The notes: a model not told the origin generated them from the letters alone. Numbered from the stretch's first letter, positions 24,137 through 32,700 are shown. The stretch: DNA of 38,809 nucleotides from CAWHMN01 sp051001135 (GCA_051001135.1 JBPCNO010000033.1:1-38809); one strand, 5' to 3'. Program-made: numbers and translations.

Positions 24137-24817
24137 TCAAATCGAGCTCTGCGACCGCTCGCGCACCAGCGACAGGAATTCAGACCGCGTCTTCTGCTCC
24201 AGAAACACGCCGCACATCGCGGATGTCACGGTCGACGAGTTCTGCTTCTCCACGCCGCGCATCATCATGCACAAATGGCGCGCCTCAATCACCACGCCCA
24301 CGCCCTGCGGCGCGATAGCCTCCTGGATGGCATCCGCGATCTGCCGCGTCATCCGCTCCTGCACCTGCAGCCGCCGCGCGAACACATCCACCAGCCGTGG
24401 GATCTTGCTCAGACCCACCACCTTGCGGTTAGGAATGTAGCCAACGTGGACCTTGCCGAAGAAGGGCAACATGTGATGCTCGCACAGCGAAAACATCTCG
24501 ATGTCCTTTACCATCACCATCTCGTCGTAATCGACATCGAAGAGCGCGGCACGCAGAATCGCCATCGGGTCTTCGCGGTATCCGCGCGTGAGGAATCGCA
24601 TGGACTTCTCCACCCGCTCCGGCGTCTTCAGCAACCCATCGCGCGAAGGGTCCTCGTTGAAGCGACCCAGCAGTTCCGCGTAGAGTTGCTGTGTCGTATA
24701 CTCGCTCAAGCCAGCCGGCCGCTGCTCTTCGGAGACGGCCACCTGCAATCCGTCGCGGATGGAAGCGCCGTCGTGGGTATTCTCGGAATACGCCTGCTTC
24801 ATCTTGCTCTCAGCCAC
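24137..24817 (-). CDS. folE: GTP cyclohydrolase I
   Basis: 226 residues, the normal type IA length. It converts GTP to 7,8-dihydroneopterin triphosphate, the entry step of folate, tetrahydrobiopterin and (in bacteria) queuosine synthesis. Zinc ligands are Cys112 and His115 (SLCEHHMLPFFGKVHVGYIP) and Cys183 (EARHLCMMMRG). The catalytic and substrate region GLSKIPRLVDVFARRLQVQERMT is complete, as is VTSAMCGVF. The first about 35 residues are a variable extension. It overlaps the second PTPS gene by 8 bases, so it is translationally coupled to it. Confidence 0.97.
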   Translation of the reverse strand: MAESKMKQAYSENTHDGASIRDGLQVAVSEEQRPAGLSEYTTQQLYAELLGRFNEDPSRDGLLKTPERVEKSMRFLTRGYREDPMAILRAALFDVDYDEMVMVKDIEMFSLCEHHMLPFFGKVHVGYIPNRKVVGLSKIPRLVDVFARRLQVQERMTRQIADAIQEAIAPQGVGVVIEARHLCMMMRGVEKQNSSTVTSAMCGVFLEQKTRSEFLSLVRERSQSSI

Positions 24818-25256
24818 GCTTCATCTCCCCCGCATCTTCTCCGGCATATTCGAAGAAATTGTTGCTGGTCTCCTCGATCCGCACCCGTCTCAGCCTGGCC
24901 GGCGCCGCACGCCCATCCAGCAGACGATAGACCGCCCGGCACAGGTTTTCCGTTGTCGGCACTTCGTCCGCGAACAACGCGTCCATGTTCAGGTTCTGCA
25001 GATGGAATCGCGCGATGACCTCCTCGCGCACCAATGCGTCGAGATCCACCATGTTCATCACCATGCCGGTCTCGCCGTTCACCGCGCCGCTCACCGTCAC
25101 CTCGACCACATAATTATGTCCATGCCCATGGGGATTGTTGCACTTGCCGTAGACGGCCCGGTTCTCTTCCTCGGAGTACCCGTCGTAATGCAATCGGTGG
25201 GAGGCGCTCAGACGATAGCGCCGCGTGAATTCGACTCTCATCCGCTCTTGAGTCAA
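24810..25256 (-). CDS. 6-pyruvoyl-tetrahydropterin synthase/QueD paralog with altered active site
   Basis: 148 residues. The zinc site is intact: His20 (SASH), His45 and His47 in GKCNNPHGHGHNY, with the nucleophile Cys39. The CNNPxGHGHNY form is that of animal-type PTPS rather than E. coli QueD. The catalytic Asp-His pair normally in a DHKNLD motif reads HLQNLN here, so both acids/bases are replaced, while the conserved PTTEN and EETSNN segments remain. The chemistry is therefore uncertain: it may process dihydroneopterin triphosphate differently or assist its paralog. The gene overlaps both neighbours (4 bases upstream, 8 bases into folE). Confidence 0.88.
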   Translation of the reverse strand: MTQERMRVEFTRRYRLSASHRLHYDGYSEEENRAVYGKCNNPHGHGHNYVVEVTVSGAVNGETGMVMNMVDLDALVREEVIARFHLQNLNMDALFADEVPTTENLCRAVYRLLDGRAAPARLRRVRIEETSNNFFEYAGEDAGEMKRG

Positions 25257-25693
25257 TGTCCGGCCATCTCGACGGGTTCAGCGTAGTCGGCCCCGTAGTA
25301 GTCCGCGTAGAGATCCGGGGTCTCGTACACCCGTACCCGGTGCAGCCGCGCGCCCGGAATCCTCCCCTCCAGCCGCTCCCATGCGCTGATGGCGATGTTC
25401 TCCACCGTGGGCATCCGTTGTTTGAAATCCGCAATCTCGAGGTTCAGGTGCCGATGGTCGTACACATCCACCACCTCCCGGTTGAGCACCTCTTTGAGCT
25501 CTTTCAGATCCACGACGAATCCCGACTGAGCGTCCGCCTCACCCGCGACCGTCACCTCCAGCGTGTAGTTATGCCCGTGCCCATTGCGGTTGGCGCACTT
25601 GCCAAAGACGCGCCGGTTCTCGTCGTCGCTCCAGCGTTCGTTCCAGTAGTAGTGGGCCGCGGAAAACTCGGCTCTTCGCGTCAGCAGAATCAT
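25253..25693 (-). CDS. 6-pyruvoyl-tetrahydropterin synthase/QueD family
   Basis: 146 residues. Zinc ligands His14 (SAAH), His39 and His41 (GKCANRNGHGHNY), nucleophile Cys33, catalytic Asp-His in VYDHRHLN and substrate-binding Glu in RVYETPD are all present, so it should be an active PTPS-fold enzyme acting on 7,8-dihydroneopterin triphosphate. The CANRNGHGHNY motif is close to animal PTPS (CNNPNGHGHNY). The product could be 6-pyruvoyl-tetrahydropterin or the queuosine precursor. No other queuosine (QueC, QueE, QueF) or sepiapterin reductase gene is near. First gene of the operon PTPS-PTPS-folE-truB, with an ATGA overlap to the next gene. Confidence 0.92.
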   Translation of the reverse strand: MILLTRRAEFSAAHYYWNERWSDDENRRVFGKCANRNGHGHNYTLEVTVAGEADAQSGFVVDLKELKEVLNREVVDVYDHRHLNLEIADFKQRMPTVENIAISAWERLEGRIPGARLHRVRVYETPDLYADYYGADYAEPVEMAGH

Positions 25694-25801
25694 GGGTTCC
25701 GTCTTTCAGTGGATGCCGGACGGAAGCGTTTGGCTTCACACCCGTTTTGACCATCTGCGCGCATCCCCGCCCGGCAGCAGCAACTCAGCGCCTGAACCTC
25801 G

Positions 25802-25807
25802 TATTAT
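25802..25807 (+). promoter_or_regulatory. -10 box for the TlpA-like gene
   Basis: TATTAT directly precedes the ATG at 25808 and lies 6 bases before an in-frame GTG at 25814, so the GTG may be the true leaderless start. No Shine-Dalgarno is present. Confidence 0.35.
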
Positions 25808-26353
<546 letters not shown>

Positions 26354-26376
26354 TTCGCCTGCGCTATGATCGAGCC

Positions 26377-26661
26377 ATGACTCCCGTCGACGTGCTCTAC
26401 CGCTACGAACTGCAACCCGCCGAGACGGCCATGTTCGCTTTGGGCAATCTCAAAGAGGTCTACGGAATCCGGCGGGTCATCATCGATGAGGCTGCGAAGA
26501 CCATCCGCGTAGAGTACGACGCCACGCGGCTGAACCGCTCCGCCATCGCGCAGCTTCTGCGCCGCGGTGGCATCAGCGTCCTGGAAGAGGTCGCGCTGAC
26601 CCCGCCCCAGTCCCCGGTCGAACATCCCGACGCCGCGCTCGCGGCGCAGCCAGCCAAATAG
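26377..26661 (+). CDS. Small protein with HMA-like fold, function unknown
   Basis: 94 residues. Residues about 5-70 give a beta-alpha-beta-beta-alpha-beta pattern (VLYRYELQPA, TAMFALGNLKEVYGIRRVII, TIRVEYDATRLNRSAIAQLLRRGG) like heavy-metal-associated domains, but the metal-binding CxxC is absent. The C-terminal 25 residues are Pro/Ala-rich and probably disordered. TATGAT at 26365-26370 ends 6 bases before the ATG, suggesting its own leaderless promoter. I do not recognise a named family; a structural or regulatory role is possible. Confidence 0.7.
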   Translation: MTPVDVLYRYELQPAETAMFALGNLKEVYGIRRVIIDEAAKTIRVEYDATRLNRSAIAQLLRRGGISVLEEVALTPPQSPVEHPDAALAAQPAK

Positions 26662-26726
26662 TTGCCGGGGGCATCGACCGCCGAATCTTGATTAGATTCA
26701 TGCCGTCGAAAATAAAGTTGTCTGGC

Positions 26727-26747
26727 GTAATCTACAAGACAGATTAC
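26727..26747. promoter_or_regulatory. Inverted repeat, candidate operator
   Basis: GTAATCT-ACAAGAC-AGATTAC is a perfect 7-bp dyad with a 7-base spacer, located 104-124 bases upstream of the receiver-like gene. A CCGTTACGG-like dyad lies a few bases downstream. The geometry suits a dimeric HTH regulator. The nearby Crp/Fnr-type regulator is one candidate, but the arms do not match the classic TGTGA or TTGAT half-sites. Confidence 0.45.
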
Positions 26748-26850
26748 TCCGTTACGGATTAGCTACTGTTGTCGGTACGCCCAGGTTTACCCGCAAGCGG
26801 GAATCGGTGTTCCGGCCCTGCAGTAAGGCAGGCCCACGGGAGCGATCAAA

Positions 26851-27351
26851 ATGGAGAATCTACATCCCCCATATGGCGCGAGTCAGAGCCTGGTCAATTT
26901 GCATTTCCAGGAAGCTGGCCGCCCCCCGGAACAGCGCGGCGATCCTGCCCTGCAGCGCGACAGAACCGTCGAAGCGCCGGCTCCCGCTTGCATCCTGCTC
27001 GCCGGAAAGTCCCCTCAATTGCTGTACCTGCGTGCCCGCATTGTCGGAGCGGCCGGCATGCTTTGCTCGACGGTCGATCCCCGGAAGGCCCCGGACGCGC
27101 TCAAGGCCAGCTTTCATGACGCTGTAGTCATCTGCCACACAGTGGATGCGGAGAACACCAGGATCATCGTTCGGGCAGCCTACGAAGGCCAGCGGCGTAC
27201 CCGCACGCTGCTGCTCACACGCATCCCGCAATACGTGCCGCCGGCGCTGGTTGATTGTCACTTCGACGATATCTACTGCTGGTATGAAGGAGTGCCGGTC
27301 TTCGTCACTAAACTGCGGCGGCTGGTCGAGCTACCAGATCACCGCGCCTGA
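26851..27351 (+). CDS. Receiver-like protein without phosphoacceptor Asp
   Basis: 166 residues, with GGGAGCG 8 bases before the ATG. After a polar N-terminus (1-45) the sequence APACILLAGKSPQLLYLRARIV... DAVVICHTVDAENTRIIVRAAYEGQRRTRTLLLT... follows a receiver-like beta-alpha pattern. The place of the phospho-accepting Asp is taken by VICHTVD, and no conserved Lys motif is seen. It ends with 13 bases overlapping the convergent Crp/Fnr gene. It may be a pseudo-receiver that binds a partner. I recognise no specific family. Confidence 0.6.
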   Translation: MENLHPPYGASQSLVNLHFQEAGRPPEQRGDPALQRDRTVEAPAPACILLAGKSPQLLYLRARIVGAAGMLCSTVDPRKAPDALKASFHDAVVICHTVDAENTRIIVRAAYEGQRRTRTLLLTRIPQYVPPALVDCHFDDIYCWYEGVPVFVTKLRRLVELPDHRA

Positions 27352-28091
27352 CTGTCGAGCGGAAGCTCCTGCTGGGGCATGTAAGGAAACTGCCGCCGGC
27401 TCACGCCATAGCACTCGCAGGCGCACGCGCGCAGTTGCTCGTTATCGGTCACCTGCATCCGTCCGCGGTGATACTCGATGGTTCCCTTGCGCTGCAGCGC
27501 ACCGGCAGCCACCGAGACGCTGGGCCGCTGAACCCCCAACATATCCGCCAGGAACTCCTGCCGCATCGGGAATGAGGCTCCCACCCGGTCATAGATCATG
27601 CAAAGCCAGCGGCACATGCGCTGCTCCAGCGAGTGGAGGCGATTGCACCCTGCCGTCTGCTCCACCATCACCAGATAGCCATTCGAATATTCTGCGATGA
27701 GTTGATTCAAATGAGAGTTCGGCCGGCCTGTCTCCTGCAGCAGGTCCGCCGTCGTCATCCGCATCGCCAAACCCGGGGCCTGCACGATACCTTGCGTCGG
27801 CGTGGTGCTGGCCCCCAGCCATGCATGCACGCCCACCAGTCCCTCGCGGCCCACAAACCCGGTCTCCGCCATGCTGCCGTCTTCCATAAGCTGAATGTGG
27901 GAGACGATGCCGCTCTCCGGGAACCAGACCTGGTCGAGCAGAGCATAGGACTCCATCAGCACGCGTCCCAATACTAAGTCTTCAGGCACCAGCAACGGAG
28001 ATATACGGCTGAGATCGCTCTCGGGTAAGCGCGAAAGTAATAGATTTGAGAACACGCGTCTCTCTTTCCTGCGCCAAACGCTCTTGGGCAT
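27339..28091 (-). CDS. Crp/Fnr-family transcriptional regulator
   Basis: 250 residues. An N-terminal cyclic-nucleotide-binding-like beta roll (about 15-135, with FPESGIVSHIQLMEDGSMAETGFVGREG) is followed by a dimerisation helix and a C-terminal HTH_Crp domain (FPMRQEFLADMLGVQRPSVSVAAGALQRKGTIEYHRGRMQV, about 175-215). The cAMP-contacting Arg-Ser/Thr pair of true Crp and the N-terminal Fe-S cysteines of Fnr are not seen, so the effector is unknown. The upstream ATG at 28091 lacks a clear SD, and the first 12 residues may not be translated. It converges on, and overlaps by 13 bases, the receiver-like gene. Confidence 0.9.
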   Translation of the reverse strand: MPKSVWRRKERRVFSNLLLSRLPESDLSRISPLLVPEDLVLGRVLMESYALLDQVWFPESGIVSHIQLMEDGSMAETGFVGREGLVGVHAWLGASTTPTQGIVQAPGLAMRMTTADLLQETGRPNSHLNQLIAEYSNGYLVMVEQTAGCNRLHSLEQRMCRWLCMIYDRVGASFPMRQEFLADMLGVQRPSVSVAAGALQRKGTIEYHRGRMQVTDNEQLRACACECYGVSRRQFPYMPQQELPLDSQAR

Positions 28092-28595
28092 CTACCCGTC
28101 AGCCGGCCTCGAAAAGAGGAATGTGGTCAAAGGCAATTTGATCGTATGTGGCAATAGGCAGGGCGTCTGTACTACTTCTGACATAACGGGGCGCTCCCGC
28201 CTCGCAGGGAAGCGACAGGAAGCAGTTGCCAAGAGGACATTCGAGGAAGTCTGAAGCGAAGTTGCTCGGTTCAGACATGCGGGGATGGCTTTTTGAACCG
28301 TCGGCCGGGTGGAGGTTCAGTTTTAAAGCACGGCTTGCGGCCTCTCCTGGAGCGCAGTAACATGGGTCTCCTCCCGAACCGGAACGTTCCCGCCTCGTCA
28401 AGGGAACAAGGGCTCCAGAACCTCCAAGGAGAACTCCGATGCTACGCACATTCCCGCTGCTACCCGCCGGTGCCGTGGCCTGACGGTGCCGTGGCCTGAC
28501 GGTGCCGTGGCCTGACGGCGATCCGAAGTCGAACTCCGCCCTCGGCTTCCATGGTGCGTTCGCGCGCACCTGTGTCATGGTCGTCATAACGGAAC
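28092..28595. other. Gene-free stretch with 16-bp tandem repeat
   Basis: About 500 bases between the Crp/Fnr gene and the secreted fusion gene. A 162-residue open frame on the minus strand (28099-28587) is Pro/Ser/Gly-rich, runs through the tandem repeat and resembles no protein I know, so I do not call it. The stretch probably holds the Crp/Fnr promoter. Confidence 0.5.
28468..28515. repeat. 16-bp tandem repeat, three copies
   Basis: CGGTGCCGTGGCCTGA is repeated exactly three times (28468-28483, 28484-28499, 28500-28515), followed by a partial fourth CGG. Perfect identity suggests recent slippage, which makes the copy number a likely strain-variable locus. The unit contains TGGCC-type GC-rich dyads. 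Confidence 0.9.
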
Positions 28596-30782
28596 TTATT
28601 GTTGGACATCCTGCACGCAGCGGAACCCGACCGTTCCTGACCTGTCGTAGCTAGGCGCCATCAACAACAGCTTCCCATGCTGATCGTTGCGGTACGCCTG
28701 AGGGAAGTACCAGACTGCCCCCTGTGGCTGGTAGTAGCTTCCGCCCCGTAGAATGCCCCCGCGTGTGTGCTCGTCAAGGTACTCGTCGGTCCACTGCCAT
28801 ACGTTGCCGACCATGTCCATCACACCGAACGGACTGGCTCCGGCGACATGTGCACTCACCTCATTTGGAGAAGTCAGCACTCGGGTTTGATCCGGCGCCG
28901 GAACAGCATTGTCGCTCCAGGTGTTTCCCCATGGGTACAGACGCCCGTCCGTGCCTTGAGCGGCAAACTGCCACTCCCACTCGTGCGGCAGCCGTTTGCC
29001 CGCCCACGCGGCATAGGCCCGCGCATCTTCCAGCGAGACCCAGGTGACTGGCTTGTTTGCCCACCCGTGCGGGTAGTTTTCGTTCTTCCAGTCACGGAGG
29101 AAGTTCAGGTCATCCGCCGGGCGGTAGTGCGTCTTATCAAGGAAAGCCTTGAACTCCGCATTCGTGACTGGATATTTATCCATGTAGAAGGGCTTGATCT
29201 TCAGCCGTTCCTCATGGAAACGGCGAGGCATATCTTCCCACGGATATTGAACATCGACGCCGATGTCGTTATATCCCTCGATCTCAATGCCCTGCACCTT
29301 GAACAGAAAATCTCCACCCGGAACCTTGACCATGCCTTCCGGTTGCGCGGGCGCAGGCTTGGTGGACGGAATCTCCATCATGGTTTGCGGCAGAGTCTTC
29401 CATTCGCCGGAGTAGCTGGAGAGCGGCTTGGCCGTCATCTCCTTCATGCGCGCCATCAACTGCTGCATGGGCCCGGTGAGCTCTTCGCGAGTTGCCAAAA
29501 CAGCTCCAAATCCATGCGCCTCCAGCGGGAAGGAGAGCACGGCGTTTGCTCCCTCCTGCTCGGGCGTGAGTTCGACGCCATGGTAGAGATCGAAGTACCG
29601 CACTCCCGCCTGCGCCGGGACCGACATCTGCCGCCCCCTCACGTCGTATTCGTTGCGGTTCACGATGGTCCAGACCGTCTGGTCTCCTTGCGGCCACCGG
29701 CTGGCAAAGACACCGTACCGTTGCATCGGATAGAGCGGCTCCCACTCCGCACTGATCAGGAACGGTGCGACGCCTCGTTCGATGGACGCCATCCGGCGTG
29801 TCGCTTCCCCGTCTCGGGCTGTGATCCCGTTCCATATGCCCCAGATGCTCTCCCAGCTCTCCCAACCCACTCCGTTGAAAAACGCAAACTGAAGGTCATC
29901 CGTCTTACTCCGGTTCCAGCGATCGGAGATGTTAACCATGTGCCGTGGCTCCAGCCATTTGAACCGGTCGACTTCCGGCACGAATGGAAACGTATATTGG
30001 CCCCAGGTCATGATGTTCCATGCAAGTGCCTCGTCGGACGGGCTGCCCTCGGGCTGAAAGGCAAGCGGATGGCTGATCTTCTCGGCGGCCAATGAGAAGG
30101 CAAGGGGTACACCGTCCTGTGTGTCGCCGTTGATTCCATCCGCGCCGATCTCCTTCATCAACTCCGCGATGGCCTCCGGCCATGGCTTTCCCGGATCGTG
30201 CGTGCCCTGGTCCCACATCATCATGGGAAAGAGGACGCGGACCCCGCGCCCATGGAAGTCGCTGACCATCTGCTTGACCCCTGGAAGCCCCCCCGGCATG
30301 CTCCGGATCATGTCATGTTCATTGCGATCGTCGATGCCCATATTCGGGTAGGTGGGCCAGATGAGCACGGCATCAATACCTCCGTAACGCTTGTCCAGAT
30401 CGTCCAGGTAGCGGTCGACCGTATACCGTTGCGTCTTGGGATCGTAGAAGTAACGGTCCTGCACCATCATCTGTGGCTGGATGAAGCTCGATTGCGCCCA
30501 CTGGAGCGCGGGGAGGGCGTAACGTGCGCCGTGGTATCCAATACGGATGCGCCGCTCCCCCCTCCAATGCCGCAGATCCTTGAGCCAATCCTCATGCGTC
30601 TGGGGAGAACATGAGAGAGATGGCCCCTCCCATGCGCCGTGTAAGACAAGGCAAGCAGGTGTCGGAATCTGCTGATTTTGCGGCTTGTATCGAGTATCCT
30701 GCGCCGCCAAAGGCGCAGTCACGCATGCAACGGTCAGAAGCGCAGTGGTGGCAAGGCGGCAAACTTTAGGAGCGAAGCTCAT
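28596..30782 (-). CDS. Secreted TIM-barrel protein fused to an FGE-fold domain
   Basis: 728 residues from the ATG at 30782 (MSFAPKVCRL...), which has GGGAGA 8 bases upstream. A Sec signal ends at about 27 (VTAPLAAQ). Residues about 55-335 look like a (beta/alpha)8 hydrolase barrel: IGYHGARYALPALQWAQSS, GGIDAVLIWPTYPNMGIDD, GRGVRVLFPMMMWDQGTHD and GADGINGDTQDGVP (acidic, possible catalytic Asp). A beta-sandwich follows (about 355-440, VWTIVNRNEYDVRGRQM to LEAHGFGAVLATRE), a normal glycosidase C-terminus. After a linker, about 490-725 is a formylglycine-generating-enzyme/sulfatase-modifying-factor fold (FYMDKYPVTNAEFKAF, GKRLPHEWEWQFAA, MVGNVWQWTDEY, LRGGSYY). That domain has a single Cys near the very end (FRCVQD), so the two catalytic cysteines of true FGE are missing. 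It may be a carbohydrate-binding or scaffold domain. The family assignment of the barrel is open. Confidence 0.82.
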   Translation of the reverse strand: MSFAPKVCRLATTALLTVACVTAPLAAQDTRYKPQNQQIPTPACLVLHGAWEGPSLSCSPQTHEDWLKDLRHWRGERRIRIGYHGARYALPALQWAQSSFIQPQMMVQDRYFYDPKTQRYTVDRYLDDLDKRYGGIDAVLIWPTYPNMGIDDRNEHDMIRSMPGGLPGVKQMVSDFHGRGVRVLFPMMMWDQGTHDPGKPWPEAIAELMKEIGADGINGDTQDGVPLAFSLAAEKISHPLAFQPEGSPSDEALAWNIMTWGQYTFPFVPEVDRFKWLEPRHMVNISDRWNRSKTDDLQFAFFNGVGWESWESIWGIWNGITARDGEATRRMASIERGVAPFLISAEWEPLYPMQRYGVFASRWPQGDQTVWTIVNRNEYDVRGRQMSVPAQAGVRYFDLYHGVELTPEQEGANAVLSFPLEAHGFGAVLATREELTGPMQQLMARMKEMTAKPLSSYSGEWKTLPQTMMEIPSTKPAPAQPEGMVKVPGGDFLFKVQGIEIEGYNDIGVDVQYPWEDMPRRFHEERLKIKPFYMDKYPVTNAEFKAFLDKTHYRPADDLNFLRDWKNENYPHGWANKPVTWVSLEDARAYAAWAGKRLPHEWEWQFAAQGTDGRLYPWGNTWSDNAVPAPDQTRVLTSPNEVSAHVAGASPFGVMDMVGNVWQWTDEYLDEHTRGGILRGGSYYQPQGAVWYFPQAYRNDQHGKLLLMAPSYDRSGTVGFRCVQDVQQ

Positions 30783-30852
30783 GTAACGTTCTCCCACGAT
30801 CTCGGTTTGGGGAAGCTACTTTCATGTCTCCAAAAACGCTGTTGTCATTGCG

Positions 30853-31008
30853 CTATGGATTCACTTTAAAAATGCGATATCCGTAAGGCGGAAGCGCCAG
30901 AGCAAGCCGATTGCGATCCTTCGCATGCAGCCCGTCGTAGCTGTTGCCTCCCTCCTCGGGGTGACGCGCTTGATGGCGGCAGCCGATTCGTACCACGGAA
31001 GACTTGCT
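30853..31008 (-). pseudogene. 3' remnant of a glycoside hydrolase gene
   Basis: Between two in-frame stops the minus strand encodes 51 residues. The last part, NRLALALPPYGYRIFKVNP, with NSYDGLHAKD before it, is what the C-terminal beta-sandwich of GH13-type amylases and sucrose-utilising enzymes looks like (LPPYGYRI). There is no start, no barrel and no upstream continuation. It lies between rbsK and the secreted fusion gene, same strand. I take it as the tail of a lost glycosidase gene. The motif is short, so the call is tentative. Confidence 0.4.
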
Positions 31009-31161
31009 CTAGTTTCCGGGCCAGTCACATGCGATGGAGCAGTGACACAGTTGGAGAGCAATAGACCGAGGCCCATCCACATCGCGCTGCATCCGAACTT
31101 TCTGCGTCATCGCGGGGCGCAACTCTTCCATCTCGTTCCGAGCGACCGGAGAGAGATCAAG

Positions 31162-32100
31162 CTATCGTCCCCTCGCCAGCAATTGCTCGACTTCCTTGAG
31201 CGTTGGCATGGAAGGTTGCGCGCCGTGGCGGGTAACGGAGATGGCGGCGGCAGCGGCGGCAAAGTGCGCACTCTGAACAGGTGTCTTGCCCAGCACCAGC
31301 GCGGTGGCGAATGCTCCGTTGAACGAATCGCCCGCAGCGGTAGTGTCGACCGCGTGCACGGGAAAGGCCCCGATGTGCTCGTCGAGGCCCTGCGAGGTAG
31401 CGATGTGGACGCCATTCGCGCCCAATTTGAGAATGGCGCCAGGCACGCCGGAACGCAGAAGAGCGCCTGCTATCTCTGAAGAAGTCAGACTGTCGCCGTT
31501 ATGTGGCGAAGTGCCCATGAAAAACTCTGCTTCCGTCACGTTGGGCGTAAACCATTGCACGCCACGCAACACAGCCGCGGGGAGAGCCTGGGCGGGAGCA
31601 GGATCGAGCATCAGCGGGATACCCTCCCGTCTGCATATGTTCGCTAAGTGCTCCACTGTAGAAATCGGGATCTCAAGCTGCGTGAGAACGATGCTCGCTG
31701 CGCGGATGAGATCGAGATGAATATCCAGATCTTCCGGGGTAAGCATCGCGTTCGCGCCCGGCGTAACGACGATGCTGTTTTCACCTCGCGTGGAGACCAG
31801 GATCATGGCCACGCCAGAATTCCCCGGCGTCACGTCGACGCCGCCGATATCGACTCCGGCTCCCTGAAGATCGGCCCGGAGCTGCGTTCCAAAGCTGTCC
31901 GAACCCACCTTCCCTATCATCACGACCGGATGGCCAAGCCGGGCAACCGCAACCGCCTGATTGGCTCCCTTGCCGCCCGGGTGCGTCTGGAAATCTACTC
32001 CGAGGGTAGTTTCGCCAATCACCGGAATACGCTCGGTTCTTGCGACCAGGTCGACGTTGATGCTTCCGACAACTACGATAGGCTTCTTCTTGCTCACCAT
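31162..32100 (-). CDS. rbsK: Ribokinase
   Basis: 312 residues, typical PfkB-family ribokinase. It phosphorylates ribose to ribose-5-phosphate for the pentose phosphate pathway. N-terminal GSINVDLVARTERIPVIGET and HPGGKGANQAVAVARLG form the substrate site. C-terminal AVDTTAAGDSFNGAFATAL holds the anion hole and catalytic Asp, with the DTTAAGD spelling normal for RbsK. It starts 37 bases after the truncated sugar transporter, with AGGTG 7 bases before the ATG, and was probably co-transcribed with it. With the transporter broken, ribose would have to enter by another route or come from nucleoside breakdown. Confidence 0.95.
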   Translation of the reverse strand: MVSKKKPIVVVGSINVDLVARTERIPVIGETTLGVDFQTHPGGKGANQAVAVARLGHPVVMIGKVGSDSFGTQLRADLQGAGVDIGGVDVTPGNSGVAMILVSTRGENSIVVTPGANAMLTPEDLDIHLDLIRAASIVLTQLEIPISTVEHLANICRREGIPLMLDPAPAQALPAAVLRGVQWFTPNVTEAEFFMGTSPHNGDSLTSSEIAGALLRSGVPGAILKLGANGVHIATSQGLDEHIGAFPVHAVDTTAAGDSFNGAFATALVLGKTPVQSAHFAAAAAAISVTRHGAQPSMPTLKEVEQLLARGR

Positions 32101-32137
32101 CTATTCACCTGGCCCTTGCTGCGAAAAGAACGACTGA

Positions 32138-32700
32138 TCAATGCCTGACGATCGGGGCGAGGGCGATCAGAGAAAGCCCTAGCAAAAAAAGGACAAACAT
32201 CCAGACCAGAAAGCGTTTAGCTCTTGCGGGAGCTGTCGCAAACTCGTGCCAGACAAAGACACCCCAGCAGGCCGAAACCATGGTGGCGCCCTGCCCTATC
32301 GAGTAGGACACTGCCGGCCCTACAAGATGTACCTGGGAAGCAACGAAGTTGAAGACCGCGCCCGTACACCAGATTGCTCCCCCCAGGATGCCCCAGGCGT
32401 GCCACGCCGGCCGGGCCCTCCAGAAGCCATCCATATGCACCCGCTCCCGTCCATCCAACGGATATCTCATGAGTAGATAGTTGGCGGGCAAGGAGCACAC
32501 CGCAACGCCGATGGCAAAGAACAGCGCGGTCGCATACGGGCCAGGAACGTGCACCCCCGTCATCGCTTTTGAAACGAATGGATAGAAGCTACCCATGAGG
32601 AGACCTGAGATCAGGCTGATGACGACGCCACGCCGGCTCATCGCCGTCGCTTGGCGTTCCCGGAGTTTGTACGCCAGGGCATCGCACACGATTTCCGCCA
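32138..32700 (-). pseudogene. 5'-truncated GRP/RhaT-type sugar transporter
   Basis: From about 32700 downwards the minus strand encodes the second half of a ten-helix GRP-family (glucose/ribose porter, DMT-superfamily) transporter. AEIVCDALAYKL leads into helices with VVISLISGLLMGSFYPFV, ALFFAIGVAVCSLPANYLL, GILGGAIWCTGAVFNFVAS, YSIGQGATMVSACWGVFVWHEF and VWMFVLFLLGLSLIAL. The first about 140 residues (five helices) expected of the family are absent. The open frame instead continues upstream through unrelated sequence into the antisense of tRNA-Gly. A possible internal start at 32641 has no SD. I conclude that the 5' half was lost, probably by deletion or rearrangement. It lies directly upstream of rbsK, which fits a former sugar uptake pair. 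Confidence 0.75.

Noticed and set aside
28099..28587. 162-residue open frame on the minus strand
   Set aside because: Low-complexity, spans a perfect 16-bp tandem repeat, no SD seen and no recognisable family.
28596..29310. Sulfatase-activating formylglycine-generating enzyme
   Set aside because: The fold is present, but the two catalytic cysteines are absent and no sulfatase is encoded nearby.
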